A stretch of DNA of 64,000 nucleotides from Bacteroidia bacterium (GTDB lineage: Bacteria > Bacteroidota > Bacteroidia > UKL13-3). A model generated the notes under the pieces. That model worked only from the letters and a program-made list of their open reading frames with translations. It searched no databases and had not been told where the DNA came from. Positions 56,232 through 64,000 of this stretch are shown in pieces. Both the position numbers and the translations under genes were made by a program. The stretch is taken from the NCBI GenBank assembly GCA_025454875.1, contig JALONP010000005.1, forward strand, positions 59,040-123,039, in the 5' to 3' direction. Within the stretch, counting starts at the first letter, position 1, and the number at the start of each line of letters is the position of its first letter.

Positions 56232-57254
56232 TTACAACAACCGCGAGAAAGGCTCAAGCCATTCACGATTGGTTTGGTAAGTTCCAGTTTCCCATTTGTT
56301 AAAATTGGCAATAGGTCTTTCTGCATAAGCGTGCAATGTTTGGAGTTGACTTGTACTGAAGAGTCCGCTGGCTTCTATGATAGCTTGTGCCACACCATAC
56401 TGTGGATCCATTTTTCCGTCATCAATTTTGATGCAAACTCCAAGTTGGATATTGGTAAATGCCATGCAAAAAATACCTTCTGCTCCGGTTTTACCTATTA
56501 CCTCGGGCGCGGTTATCTTCATCATGTCAGAGCAATACCTGGCTGTTCCAGCAACCATTTCAGGGTGTTGTGAAATGGCTTGAATAATTTTATTGCAAGC
56601 ATTTTTTCGCTGCTCAGGTAAGCGTGGATTCACTAAGTTGGCATAACCTACTGCCTGGTTGTAAACAGGTACAGCATAAATGGGTGCTGAGCATCCATCG
56701 AGGGCCGTTGTCATTTTGGTTTTAGGGTATTGGTACATTTCGCTGCATACATTCAGAATTGCTTGCTGCAATGGATGGTTTGCGTTTAAATAATCATGAG
56801 TTGACCACCCATTTAAAACACAAGTTGCGAGCATACCTGCATGTTTACCACTGCAATTATTGTGTATGGCTTCAGGTTTAAGACCGGCTTTAATTAGGTT
56901 ATTGGATGCAGCGCGTGAAGTTGGAAATTGAGGACCACATAACAAGGCATTTCGTGTTAATCCAATTTTAGCAAGGATTGAATCTACGGCTGCCACATGA
57001 AATGATTCGCCATTGTGAGAGCCACAAATTACTGCTAACTCTGCATTGCTTAATTTAAAATGTTCCACTCCACCCCGTTCAATAAGTGGAAGTGCTTGTA
57101 ATAATTTCATGGCGCTTCGAGGGTAACATATTTGCTGGATATCACCTGCCTGCAAAATCACCTCCGCATTGTGGTTTACAATGCAAACAACACCTCTGTG
57201 AAAACTTTCTAAAACAGAACCTCTGTATATTTCAACCAATATTGGATTGCTCAT
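56232..57254 (-). CDS. Asparaginase II family (PF06089, rhizobial type)
   Basis: 340 residues. VEIYRGSVLESFHRGVVCIV at the N-terminus, YPRSAMKLLQALPL, CGSHNGESFHV, HNNCSGKHAGMLATC and TALDGCSAPIYAVPV all match the Asparaginase_II family, which differs in sequence from the E. coli AnsA/AnsB enzymes and is thermolabile in Rhizobium. It hydrolyses asparagine to aspartate. No signal peptide. It overlaps the upstream TauE-like gene by 4 bp and is last in the run. Confidence 0.88.
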   Translation of the reverse strand: MSNPILVEIYRGSVLESFHRGVVCIVNHNAEVILQAGDIQQICYPRSAMKLLQALPLIERGGVEHFKLSNAELAVICGSHNGESFHVAAVDSILAKIGLTRNALLCGPQFPTSRAASNNLIKAGLKPEAIHNNCSGKHAGMLATCVLNGWSTHDYLNANHPLQQAILNVCSEMYQYPKTKMTTALDGCSAPIYAVPVYNQAVGYANLVNPRLPEQRKNACNKIIQAISQHPEMVAGTARYCSDMMKITAPEVIGKTGAEGIFCMAFTNIQLGVCIKIDDGKMDPQYGVAQAIIEASGLFSTSQLQTLHAYAERPIANFNKWETGTYQTNREWLEPFSRLL

Positions 57255-57997
57255 GTCACAAAAGTAGTGAAGAATAATTTACCCATAGTAAAAAGCGATG
57301 TTGCAATTACAAGTACCAATACCCAACGTGTAAATGCCGTAGCAGAAATATGTTTGAGTATTTCTTTACCTATCCAATTTCCAACAACACTTACCAAGAC
57401 CAAATAAGGAATAATGCTCACAATTTGTGCAGTAGCAAATCCATTTACTAGGTATACAACGCTCCGGCTCATATCCACTCCCAAATCAATAAAAGCAGAA
57501 GTGGCAATAAACACTGGGGCGGCTAATCTAAAAGAGGCCAATGCAAGGCCTCGTATGGCACCACCAGTTCCAACAAGTCCTGCTACTAAACCGGATAAGG
57601 ATCCTCCGGAAACAAGCGTTGTTGTGTTGGCTGGAAGTTGTAATTTTGGTTTAAGTAACAACACAATTGCCATCACAAGCAGCATAGTAGCCATCACCCA
57701 CTCAAGCCATATGGCATTTAAGTGAATGCTTAAATAAGATCCAACCAACACACAAATTACTGCGGGGATTCCCATTTGAATCAATAGCTTTTTCTCGATT
57801 CCATTTTTAAACAAAACGATTTTAAATAAGTTGCTTGCTACATGAAACAAAGCAGTGATGGCTAATGTGGTATGAAAGTCGAAATAATACGATGCAATGG
57901 GAACAAAAAACACTGATGAGCCAAAGCCACCCAAGGTGCCTAATACTTCAGCCAACAAGGCGAGTAGCAAAAAGACAATTAACACTTCTGCGCTCAT
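57251..57997 (-). CDS. TauE/SafE family membrane transporter (TSUP)
   Basis: 248 residues with about eight hydrophobic segments in two repeats. The TSUP motif GTLGGFGSSVFFVPI is in the first helix pair and GLVAGLVGTGGAIRGLAL in the second half. Proteins of this family export sulfite, sulfoacetate or other organic anions; the substrate here is unknown. It overlaps both neighbours by 4 bp, so translation is coupled. Confidence 0.88.
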   Translation of the reverse strand: MSAEVLIVFLLLALLAEVLGTLGGFGSSVFFVPIASYYFDFHTTLAITALFHVASNLFKIVLFKNGIEKKLLIQMGIPAVICVLVGSYLSIHLNAIWLEWVMATMLLVMAIVLLLKPKLQLPANTTTLVSGGSLSGLVAGLVGTGGAIRGLALASFRLAAPVFIATSAFIDLGVDMSRSVVYLVNGFATAQIVSIIPYLVLVSVVGNWIGKEILKHISATAFTRWVLVLVIATSLFTMGKLFFTTFVT

Positions 57998-58854
57998 GCC
58001 GTTCGGATATTGATGTATTTTGGTAGAATGGAAATGTTGAATTCAGTTGCTTCTAGAAGTTCCCCATCTAAATGTGCCGGTATTTTTTTTGAAGATTGAA
58101 TGTGAATTTTTTCAGTTTGTTGGTAAGTGATGAATGAGAGGGGATTGTGCAAGTGCTTGCCTTTTTCTAATACGGGTAAATACCGAATGCGCTGTGCCAA
58201 TGATATCTTGCTTACAATTACGAGCTCAAGTAATCCATCAGTTAATGATGCGCGTGGTGCAACCATAAATCCGCCACCATATGTTTTTCCATTTGCAGCA
58301 GCAATCATAAACGTATTGAGGTCAATTGATGATTGGTTAGTAGTAACACGCATATTGGATTCTTTGTGAAAAAGCAATAACCGCAATACGGTGGCATAAT
58401 AAGCAGCTTTGCCAGTAAGCCATTTTTTTTCAATTAGGTTTTTAACCACCCATCCGTCAAATCCAATACCTACACCATTTACAAAATATCGGTCATTGCA
58501 AATGCCAGCGTCTATTGCTTGAATCGGGCCGTTCGTAGCTGTTTCGAATTGCGATTTATATGAAGCTTTCCCGAAAAGCAAGTTGGTTAAATCATTTCCA
58601 GTTCCACATCGGATAAAACCTATTGGAATTTTTATCTCCCGAAAATGGTTTAACAAAAATTGTATAGAACCGTCACCACCCATTACCACCATGTCGGTGA
58701 AACCAATGAGTGATATTGGCAGTTTGTTGCTAAATACCGTGTATTCGATTGAACGTTCTGTAAGCCAATTTTCAAATAGAGGCAGTATCTGTATTGCTTT
58801 TCCTTTTCCTGCTTTGGGATTACAAAATATGGCAATATGCTGTTGTGGGTTCAT
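57994..58854 (-). CDS. Diacylglycerol kinase-family lipid kinase
   Basis: 286 residues. The DAGKc domain has AIFCNPKAGKGKA (9-21), the nucleotide loop VVMGGDGSIQFLLNHF (about 57-72) and GFIRCGTGNDLTNLLF (pieces, about 78-92). The C-terminal beta-sandwich (RYFVNGVGIGFDG, ANGKTYGGGFMVAPRASLTDGLLELV in pieces) is like YegS/DgkB. It phosphorylates a lipid alcohol with ATP at the membrane surface. Two bases separate it from the tsaC-like gene and 4 bp overlap the next gene. Confidence 0.9.
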   Translation of the reverse strand: MNPQQHIAIFCNPKAGKGKAIQILPLFENWLTERSIEYTVFSNKLPISLIGFTDMVVMGGDGSIQFLLNHFREIKIPIGFIRCGTGNDLTNLLFGKASYKSQFETATNGPIQAIDAGICNDRYFVNGVGIGFDGWVVKNLIEKKWLTGKAAYYATVLRLLLFHKESNMRVTTNQSSIDLNTFMIAAANGKTYGGGFMVAPRASLTDGLLELVIVSKISLAQRIRYLPVLEKGKHLHNPLSFITYQQTEKIHIQSSKKIPAHLDGELLEATEFNISILPKYINIRTA

Positions 58855-58856
58855 GG

Positions 58857-59468
58857 TTAATTTACGATTCCTTTACCTTGTCTTACAATCACAGGTTCTG
58901 ATTCGGTACAGTCAATAATGGTTGAAGGTTCGTTCCCGCCAAATCCACCATCAATTACCACATCAACTTGGTTTTCAAACTTGGACTCAATTTCTTCTGG
59001 ATCGGTCATGTATTCAAGCACCACATCATTATGGTGAATGGTAGAAACCACCAATGGCATCCCAAGTTCTTGGATGATAGTTTGGGCAATGGTATTGTTA
59101 GGAACACGAATGCCAATTGTTTTTTTATTCCCTGCAAAATATCGGGTAACATTAGAGTTGGCTTTTAGAATAAACGTAAATGGTCCGGGTAAATTGGTTT
59201 TGAGTAAACGGAAAATTGCTTTGTCGATAAGAGTTGTGTAATCTGCGATATGCGATAAATCTGCACATAATAAGGAGAAGTTTATCTTTTCCACTTTTTT
59301 ACCAGCAAGTTTAGCCATCCGTTCAATCCCTTTTTTACTTTCAAGTTTGCATGCCATGGCGTAGATAGTGTCTGTTGGGATAATAATGACACCATCACGG
59401 TTTAATAGGTCAATTACTTTTTTAACATCACGTATGTTTGGATTGATTGGGTGTAAGTTGATTAGCAC
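58857..59468 (-). CDS. Sua5/YciO/YrdC family protein (threonylcarbamoyl-AMP synthase-like)
   Basis: 203 residues with a single YrdC-like domain: DGVIIIPTDTIYAMACKLESKKGIERM (pieces), LPGPFTFILKAN, TIGIRVPNN and PSTIIDCTESEPVIVRQGKG. The PTDT(I/V)Y ATP/threonine-site motif is intact. The SxxKxR motif expected after the KGIERM helix is replaced by KVEKINFSLLC, the pattern of YciO rather than TsaC. So it may not make tRNA t6A in vivo. Cytoplasmic. Confidence 0.87.
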   Translation of the reverse strand: MLINLHPINPNIRDVKKVIDLLNRDGVIIIPTDTIYAMACKLESKKGIERMAKLAGKKVEKINFSLLCADLSHIADYTTLIDKAIFRLLKTNLPGPFTFILKANSNVTRYFAGNKKTIGIRVPNNTIAQTIIQELGMPLVVSTIHHNDVVLEYMTDPEEIESKFENQVDVVIDGGFGGNEPSTIIDCTESEPVIVRQGKGIVN

Positions 59469-59471
59469 TAT

Positions 59472-59939
59472 TTATTTGGTTAAAGTACGTTTAAAATTGG
59501 TTTCGTAACAAGCAATCCATTCTTTAACGCTCATCTTGGCTACAAGTTCGCCTAAAAGTGTGTAGGGTATATGTTCGGGCTTTTTAAAACGAATACAACT
59601 TTTGCCCATATCTAATTTTGATTGAACGTGCTTGGGGTATTCAGTCGTAAACCAATTCATCAAATCAGCATCAGCATAAATACCCATATGGTAAAATGAG
59701 ATGGCATTTTTTTGCGAAGCCAAACTCATAAAGGGTAAAGGTAATTTTGGGTCGCAATGGTAACCAGCTGGGTAGATGGAGTGCGGTACCACATAACCAA
59801 TCATTCCGTAGGTCATTGTTTCGGTGAATCCTTTTGGTAGGTTCTTGAGAATATGGTTGCGCAGTTTATTGATACTCTCTTGCCTTTCAGGAGGCAACTC
59901 GGCAATGTACTGTGTAACGGTGGTAGCGGCTGATTGCAT
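59472..59939 (-). CDS. DUF1801 protein (YdhG-like)
   Basis: 155 residues. TVTQYIAELPPERQESINKLRNHI (pieces), FTETMTYGMIGYVVPHS, the middle block ISFYHMGIYADADLMNWF and GKSCIRFKKPEHIPYTLLGELVAKMSV (pieces) match DUF1801, a small iron-binding-like fold (Frataxin-related topology) of unknown role. It lies 3 bp before the YrdC-like gene on the same strand. Confidence 0.85.
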   Translation of the reverse strand: MQSAATTVTQYIAELPPERQESINKLRNHILKNLPKGFTETMTYGMIGYVVPHSIYPAGYHCDPKLPLPFMSLASQKNAISFYHMGIYADADLMNWFTTEYPKHVQSKLDMGKSCIRFKKPEHIPYTLLGELVAKMSVKEWIACYETNFKRTLTK

Positions 59940-59984
59940 GATGCAATTTAAACCGTTCGCATTACGAAAGCAAATGGGTATGTA

Positions 59985-60989
59985 TTATAAAATTTTGATT
60001 AAAACCTCTTTAAGCAGTTCTTCTGGAGTTGCTGAGATATTGTTCACGCCTTTGCTTTTTAAGTCGTACTCATGCATAATGCGGATACACTTTTCAAGTT
60101 CTTGTGATGAGTAGCGGGTAATGGCATTCACATAATCGCCTGCTTGGTAGTAATTAAATCCAAATTCCTTTTGGATTGCATTGCGGTCTTTGAGTTTGCT
60201 TTGTTTAACAAGGTAGGCTTTGTTAAAAAAAGAGTTCATGTTAATGAGGGTGGCAATAATCGAGAAGTCTTTAGCCTTGCCCATATGGTGGGCGATGTGA
60301 AATGCACGTGCGCTGTTTTTTAACGCTACGGCACCAATCAATTCAAAAATATTAAACTCACGGCTGATCCCTATTTTAAGTTCAACATCGGTATCTGTAA
60401 TTTCTTTTTCATCATGTTTGTTGATGATGAGTTTATCCAGTTCGTTGCAAATTTTACCCAAATCTGCACCAAGTGAGTCGGCTATGAGCTGTGTAGCACG
60501 AGTGCTTATCTTAAAACCTTTGCTTTTAAGATATGCTTCAATAAAAGGGGGGAGTTGGTTATCGTATAATTTTTTTGATTCAAAAATCACGTGCTTGGCA
60601 AGTGCTTTGTAAAACTTGGTACGTTTGTCGAGTTTGCTGCTTTTGTTGCAGATAACTAAAATGGTAGACGGAACCGGTTTTTCGAAATAAGCCTCGAACT
60701 CATCTAACTCTTTTAAGGTTTGGGCTTCTTTCACTATAATAACTTGGTAAGGAGCCATCATTGGGAACCTACGGGCGTTGGAAACGATGGTTCGCACATC
60801 GCTATCTTTTCCATATAAAACCGTTTGGTTAAACCCTTTTTCACCATCATTTAGCACATGGTGTTCAATATAGTTGCTTACCTCATCAATAAAATAATGT
60901 TCATCACCATACAGGTAATACACTGGCGCGTATTTACCCGCTTTGAGTTGGGTCATGATCGAATTAAAATCAGAAGCGGCTGCTGCCAT
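59985..60989 (-). CDS. holA: DNA polymerase III delta subunit
   Basis: 334 residues. AAA+ type domains I-II: KYAPVYYLYGDEHYFIDEVSNYI (pieces), FNQTVLYGKDSDVRTIVSNARRFPMM (pieces), VIIVKEAQTLKEL. The Walker A lysine loop is absent, as in all delta subunits. The C-terminal collar domain ends LKSKGVNNISATPEELLKEV (pieces). It opens the sliding clamp in the clamp loader. It starts the minus-strand run to the asparaginase, though a 45-bp gap follows. Divergent from the HsdR_N gene. Confidence 0.9.
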   Translation of the reverse strand: MAAAASDFNSIMTQLKAGKYAPVYYLYGDEHYFIDEVSNYIEHHVLNDGEKGFNQTVLYGKDSDVRTIVSNARRFPMMAPYQVIIVKEAQTLKELDEFEAYFEKPVPSTILVICNKSSKLDKRTKFYKALAKHVIFESKKLYDNQLPPFIEAYLKSKGFKISTRATQLIADSLGADLGKICNELDKLIINKHDEKEITDTDVELKIGISREFNIFELIGAVALKNSARAFHIAHHMGKAKDFSIIATLINMNSFFNKAYLVKQSKLKDRNAIQKEFGFNYYQAGDYVNAITRYSSQELEKCIRIMHEYDLKSKGVNNISATPEELLKEVLIKIL

Positions 60990-61018
60990 GTATGGTATAA
61001 TGTTTAACTTGCGCTGCC

Positions 61019-61459
61019 ATGCAGTTGCAATTTCCTCCGTACAAGTTTAACACGAAAAGCGAACAAAACACCAACTATGTTTTCGACATTGTGCGAAAAA
61101 AGTATGTGGTATTGACACCTGAGGAGTGGGTTAGGCAACATGTACTGCATTATTTGGTTGAAAATAAGAACTATCCGGCATCATTACTCGCAGTGGAGCG
61201 TGGATTGGTGGTGAATGGAAGACGAAAACGATTTGATGCACTCACATTTATGCCAAGCGGAAAACCATACTTGCTTGTGGAGTGTAAAAGCCCGGATATA
61301 GCAATAACACAAACCGTTTTTGAGCAAATTGCTATATACAACTCTGTTTTTAAGGCGCCCTATTTATGGGTAACCAACGGACTACAGCATGTATATATCG
61401 GATACACTGCCGATTTTAAACAGTATACCTTTCTTACCGAGTGTCCAGATTATTTGTGA
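61019..61459 (+). CDS. HsdR N-terminal-like (HSDR_N_2) nuclease-fold protein
   Basis: 146 residues. VLTPEEWVRQHVLHYLVENKNYP (pieces), NGRRKRFDALTFMPSGKPYLLVECK and ITQTVFEQIAIYN match the type I restriction HsdR_N domain family that occurs as a free protein in Bacteroidota next to holA. The PD-(D/E)XK core is visible: Asp in RFDAL and E-x-K in LLVECK. No helicase domain or HsdM/HsdS genes are here, so it is not a type I restriction enzyme. Function unknown. Confidence 0.87.
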   Translation: MQLQFPPYKFNTKSEQNTNYVFDIVRKKYVVLTPEEWVRQHVLHYLVENKNYPASLLAVERGLVVNGRRKRFDALTFMPSGKPYLLVECKSPDIAITQTVFEQIAIYNSVFKAPYLWVTNGLQHVYIGYTADFKQYTFLTECPDYL

Positions 61460-61468
61460 GGAGGTGAG

Positions 61469-61521
61469 TTGGTCAATGGGCGTTGGTCATTGGTCATTGG
61501 CCGTTTGTTATTGGTCAATGG
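61469..61521. repeat. TTGGTCAWTGG short repeat
   Basis: Four copies of TTGGTCA(A/T)TGG at 61469-61479, 61483-61493, 61490-61500 (overlapping) and 61511-61521. They fill the gap between the HsdR_N gene and the RHS fragment. Similar TTGGTCATTGG runs occur in Bacteroidota and cyanobacterial spacers. Confidence 0.65.
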
Positions 61522-61603
61522 TTGATTGATATTGAGATAATTTGATAATGCAATTGCGCATGGTCAATTCGAGTAGCGTCTCAGGTTCATATTGAGAAGT
61601 TAT

Positions 61604-63412
61604 ATGAAACACAGAGCCGCCAATTTCGCTAATTTATTTTTTCATTGCGTGTTCGTATTAAACAATTTTGTTGACAATATGCTTGCGCCATTTTACAATG
61701 TATCCAAAACGTATATCGATTCCTTTAGGTTAAACGATTGGGTTATTTACGGCTCATCACGACTTGGCACGCAGCAAGCCTCAAAACCATTGGTTTCAGT
61801 TAAATTCACTGCCAACCAAACCAACGGGTTACTATCGAACCAACAATGGCTTTACGTGAACGATGAAAGTGAACTAATTTTAGATAGCTTTGTATTAATG
61901 AGGGGCCAAAAAGCATATGAGCTAACCAATCATTTAGGCAATGTACTAACTACGGTGTCTGATAAGAAAGTAGCAGTTTGTACCAACGGAACATTCTCAC
62001 ATTTTGGTGCCGATGTGCTCTCTGCAACTGATTATAGCCCATTTGGTGCACCTTTGCCAGGGCGCAATTGGCAGCAGTTAAAGCCAGATGCAATTGCGGT
62101 TAATTTGCCACAAGGCAATATTACGGCAACTACTGGTTGGACCACCATGTTCTGCAGCAACCCAACCACGTGCATTTCACCCGAACCTTCGGTAACGTTA
62201 AGTGCGGTAGGCGGCAAACTGCGCATGCAAACCAACAAGCGGTATGCCCAAGCATATTATACCATAGCAACTATACCGGGTAGGGTTTATAAAATTAGGT
62301 ATCGGTTAAGTGGAGTTACGTTTAGCTTTACCAATATTAGTGTGTTTGCACCAACCAGCAGGGTTGATTTGTATGTGGCACCAAACCTTACACCAGCAGC
62401 GGTAAATGGCATTGACCAAGAAGTAACCTTTACAGCTACTGAGGGAACCACGCGGTTTTACCTAACACGTGGCTGGGCAGCAACAGCTACCACCCCAACC
62501 ATAGAAACCCTGTTTTTAGATTACCTCACCATTGCAGAGGATTGGAATTACCGTTTTGGTTTTAATGGTATGGAAAAGGATGATGAGATTAAAGGGGTAG
62601 AAAATAGTTATGACTATGGGGCTAGGATTTATGATCCTAGGTTGGGTAAATGGTTGAGTCTAGATCCGTTGCAGGCGAAGTATCCAAATTTAAGTCCATA
62701 TAATTACACGGCAAATAGTCCGTTAATATATAGGGATGTGGATGGTAAAGATTATGAGTTAGTAATTGATCATAAAACGAAGACGATAACTATAGTTGCA
62801 ACATATTATGTTCCTGAGGGTGATGCTGAGGCTAAAGCTGCAGCATCTGCAGGTGTGGCCGTTTGGAATGCTGCAAGCGGTGTATATGAGTATAAAGTTG
62901 GAGATGAGACCTATACTATTAATTTCAGTTTGTCAGTTAAGGAGGTGAAGGATCCAATAGCTGCTGCTAATGCAGATGCATCAGGAAATAGTTATGTAAT
63001 AAGCGATTTATTAGTCAAACCAGGTGAAAAAGAGGGCGAAATGCATAACGGTAATACTACAGATGGAAAACACATAGCAGTGCGCAGATCAAGAGCAGAG
63101 GCCACAGATCCACATGAAATAGGGCATTCTTTGGGGTTGGGGCATTTCTATAAGGGATTTATGAGTGCCTTAGCTGGGGTGTTCAGAACATCGATGAAGG
63201 TAACAAAAGGGAATGTAATGGAGATATTAAAGGATAGTAACATAGGGTCGAAACCTATGCCTATTGACGGTGAAGACGAAAAAACAAAAGACAGGAGGGA
63301 CCCTCCTAAAGCTAAATTCTTCAAGACTGAGGATGTTAGTAAACGACCCTCCAACTTTGAGAATGGAGAAGTTGAGCGGTCTGACGGAAATAATAATTAT
63401 ATTGATTACTAA
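61604..63412 (+). CDS. N-terminally truncated RHS protein with C-terminal metzincin domain (candidate polymorphic toxin)
   Basis: 602 residues from ATG 61604 (a TTG lies four codons earlier). Recognisable RHS sequence begins only at about residue 43 (DWVIYGSSRLG), then LTNHLGNVLTTVSDKK and DYSPFGAPLPGR. The RHS core end is YDYGARIYDPRLGKWLSLDPL (blocks) and YNYTANSPLIYRDVDGKDYE (residues about 345-390). After it a new domain carries HEIGHSLGLGH (504-514), a full metzincin zinc site, and a possible Met-turn in KGNVMEIL. Normal RHS proteins have a signal peptide and hundreds of YD-repeat residues upstream; these are missing, so it may be a silent or displaced C-terminal cassette. Confidence 0.82.
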   Translation: MKHRAANFANLFFHCVFVLNNFVDNMLAPFYNVSKTYIDSFRLNDWVIYGSSRLGTQQASKPLVSVKFTANQTNGLLSNQQWLYVNDESELILDSFVLMRGQKAYELTNHLGNVLTTVSDKKVAVCTNGTFSHFGADVLSATDYSPFGAPLPGRNWQQLKPDAIAVNLPQGNITATTGWTTMFCSNPTTCISPEPSVTLSAVGGKLRMQTNKRYAQAYYTIATIPGRVYKIRYRLSGVTFSFTNISVFAPTSRVDLYVAPNLTPAAVNGIDQEVTFTATEGTTRFYLTRGWAATATTPTIETLFLDYLTIAEDWNYRFGFNGMEKDDEIKGVENSYDYGARIYDPRLGKWLSLDPLQAKYPNLSPYNYTANSPLIYRDVDGKDYELVIDHKTKTITIVATYYVPEGDAEAKAAASAGVAVWNAASGVYEYKVGDETYTINFSLSVKEVKDPIAAANADASGNSYVISDLLVKPGEKEGEMHNGNTTDGKHIAVRRSRAEATDPHEIGHSLGLGHFYKGFMSALAGVFRTSMKVTKGNVMEILKDSNIGSKPMPIDGEDEKTKDRRDPPKAKFFKTEDVSKRPSNFENGEVERSDGNNNYIDY

Positions 63413-63426
63413 TAATTAGAAAGAAT

Positions 63427-63924
63427 ATGCTTGTTGCGAAAAATTATTTGTTATTTATACTTCTACTTGCTTTATGCCTAGGATGCTATTCTCAAAATAA
63501 AGTCGACAGTCTTGGTAGAAAACAAGGTCCTTGGTATTCCTATTCTATAAATGGCCTGCCGAGAGAACAAGGAGTGTATATTAACGACTTAAAAGTCGGG
63601 GTATGGAGAACATACTCACCTAGCGGAATTCTTACTGACAGCGGCTCTTATTCCAATGGTAAAAAAACAGGACGATGGATGCAACGGTTTGACGGAGGTG
63701 ATTATGTCTCTGGAGATCGTTTTGTGGACTACTATGTTGATAGTGGGCTAACAATATGGGACAATCGTTCCGCAATTTACATTAATGAGGATTCTACATA
63801 TTTGAGTCTTACAATTAATCCTGACTATAAGCAGGTGGAATGTCAATGTAAAAACAAGGTTAGTGGAAAGTTTGACTGTGTAAAGTATTACTATAATAAA
63901 GATGTAAGCTTCCCCGAAAGTTAG
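63427..63924 (+). CDS. MORN/YwqK-like repeat lipoprotein, candidate immunity protein
   Basis: 165 residues. Lipobox LCLGC (Cys20), then three MORN-variant repeats: GRKQGPWYSYSINGLPREQG (first), YINDLKVGVWRTYSPSGIL, YSNGKKTGRWMQRF. These resemble the YwqK toxin-antitoxin family repeats. The C-terminal half carries a Cys-x-Cys (VECQCKNK) and another Cys. It starts 14 bp after the RHS-metzincin gene. Position and periplasmic/outer-membrane location fit an immunity protein against an exported protease; this is inference, and it could be a plain lipoprotein. Confidence 0.72.
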   Translation: MLVAKNYLLFILLLALCLGCYSQNKVDSLGRKQGPWYSYSINGLPREQGVYINDLKVGVWRTYSPSGILTDSGSYSNGKKTGRWMQRFDGGDYVSGDRFVDYYVDSGLTIWDNRSAIYINEDSTYLSLTINPDYKQVECQCKNKVSGKFDCVKYYYNKDVSFPES

Positions 63925-63973
63925 CCATTTAAAAGTTGATTAAATAAATAATGATTAACTTTAAATGACAATT

Positions 63974-64000
63974 ATGAAGCATTCAAAATTCACAGAAACA
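63974..64000 (+). mobile_element. Probable start of an IS3-family orfA transposase (cut by window edge)
   Basis: The last nine codons from ATG 63974 read MKHSKFTET. This resembles the start of IS3-family OrfA proteins (MKxSRFTExQI). Too short to prove. It would put an insertion sequence directly behind the RHS/lipoprotein pair. Confidence 0.4.

Noticed and set aside
61592..61603. TTG start four codons before the RHS ATG
   Set aside because: No added feature; the ATG is simpler, and the true upstream part of the gene appears to be lost in any case.

Overview
The window is a piece of chromosome from a member of the Bacteroidota, probably an environmental, free-living and aerobic lineage. The evidence is AT-rich DNA, three secreted proteins with C-terminal type IX secretion (T9SS) sorting domains, a fused MurF-alanine racemase, a conserved parA-parB-DUF5683-dapB-lepB block, a PorT-like barrel, a DASH cryptochrome and few obvious Shine-Dalgarno sequences. 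I cannot name a genus. I saw no rRNA, tRNA or CRISPR array.

Layout. 1-7.6 kb (mostly minus strand): a polysaccharide-export lipoprotein cut by the left edge, two POT peptide transporters, a DUF1569 protein followed by a tiny membrane protein, a dipeptidyl peptidase IV and a GxxExxY protein. Peptidase and transporters together suggest growth on peptides. 7.6-18.4 kb: a GlcD-like FAD oxidase, a CDF metal transporter, a T9SS sialidase-like protein, dnaE, trxA, cry-DASH and an unknown membrane protein. 18.4-23.1 kb: a methionine operon (metY, metX, thioesterase, hom) preceded by a leader containing a 26-codon ORF that ends in a run of Met and Cys codons. 23.1-28.0 kb: murF-alr, an MFS transporter, recX and a START-domain protein. 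28.0-29.3 kb: repeat-rich and palindromic intergenic DNA around arfB. 29.3-35.4 kb: lepB, dapB, DUF5683, parB and parA, with a parS-like split palindrome upstream, then proline dehydrogenase. 35.4-38.9 kb: the shikimate genes aroB-aroA-aroC. 39-50 kb: an M43 metalloprotease, topA, a SirB1-like protein and a 1833-residue T9SS beta-helix protein. 50-56 kb: an unknown protein, an OmpA-family protein, a small lipoprotein, a beta-barrel protein, a DPP III peptidase and a Ca2+/H+ exchanger. 56-61 kb: a tight minus-strand run from holA to an asparaginase. 61-64 kb: a variable-looking island with an HsdR_N nuclease-like protein, an N-terminally truncated RHS protein with a metzincin tip, a MORN-repeat lipoprotein that may be its immunity protein, and what looks like the start of an IS3-family transposase gene at the right edge.

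The strongest new signals are: (1) the Met/Cys-coding leader peptide before metY, a classical-looking attenuator for sulfur amino-acid synthesis; (2) the RHS-metzincin/lipoprotein pair as a toxin-immunity cassette; (3) the two parS half-sites separated by exactly 10 bp next to parA; and (4) a composite palindromic element upstream of arfB and downstream of lepB.
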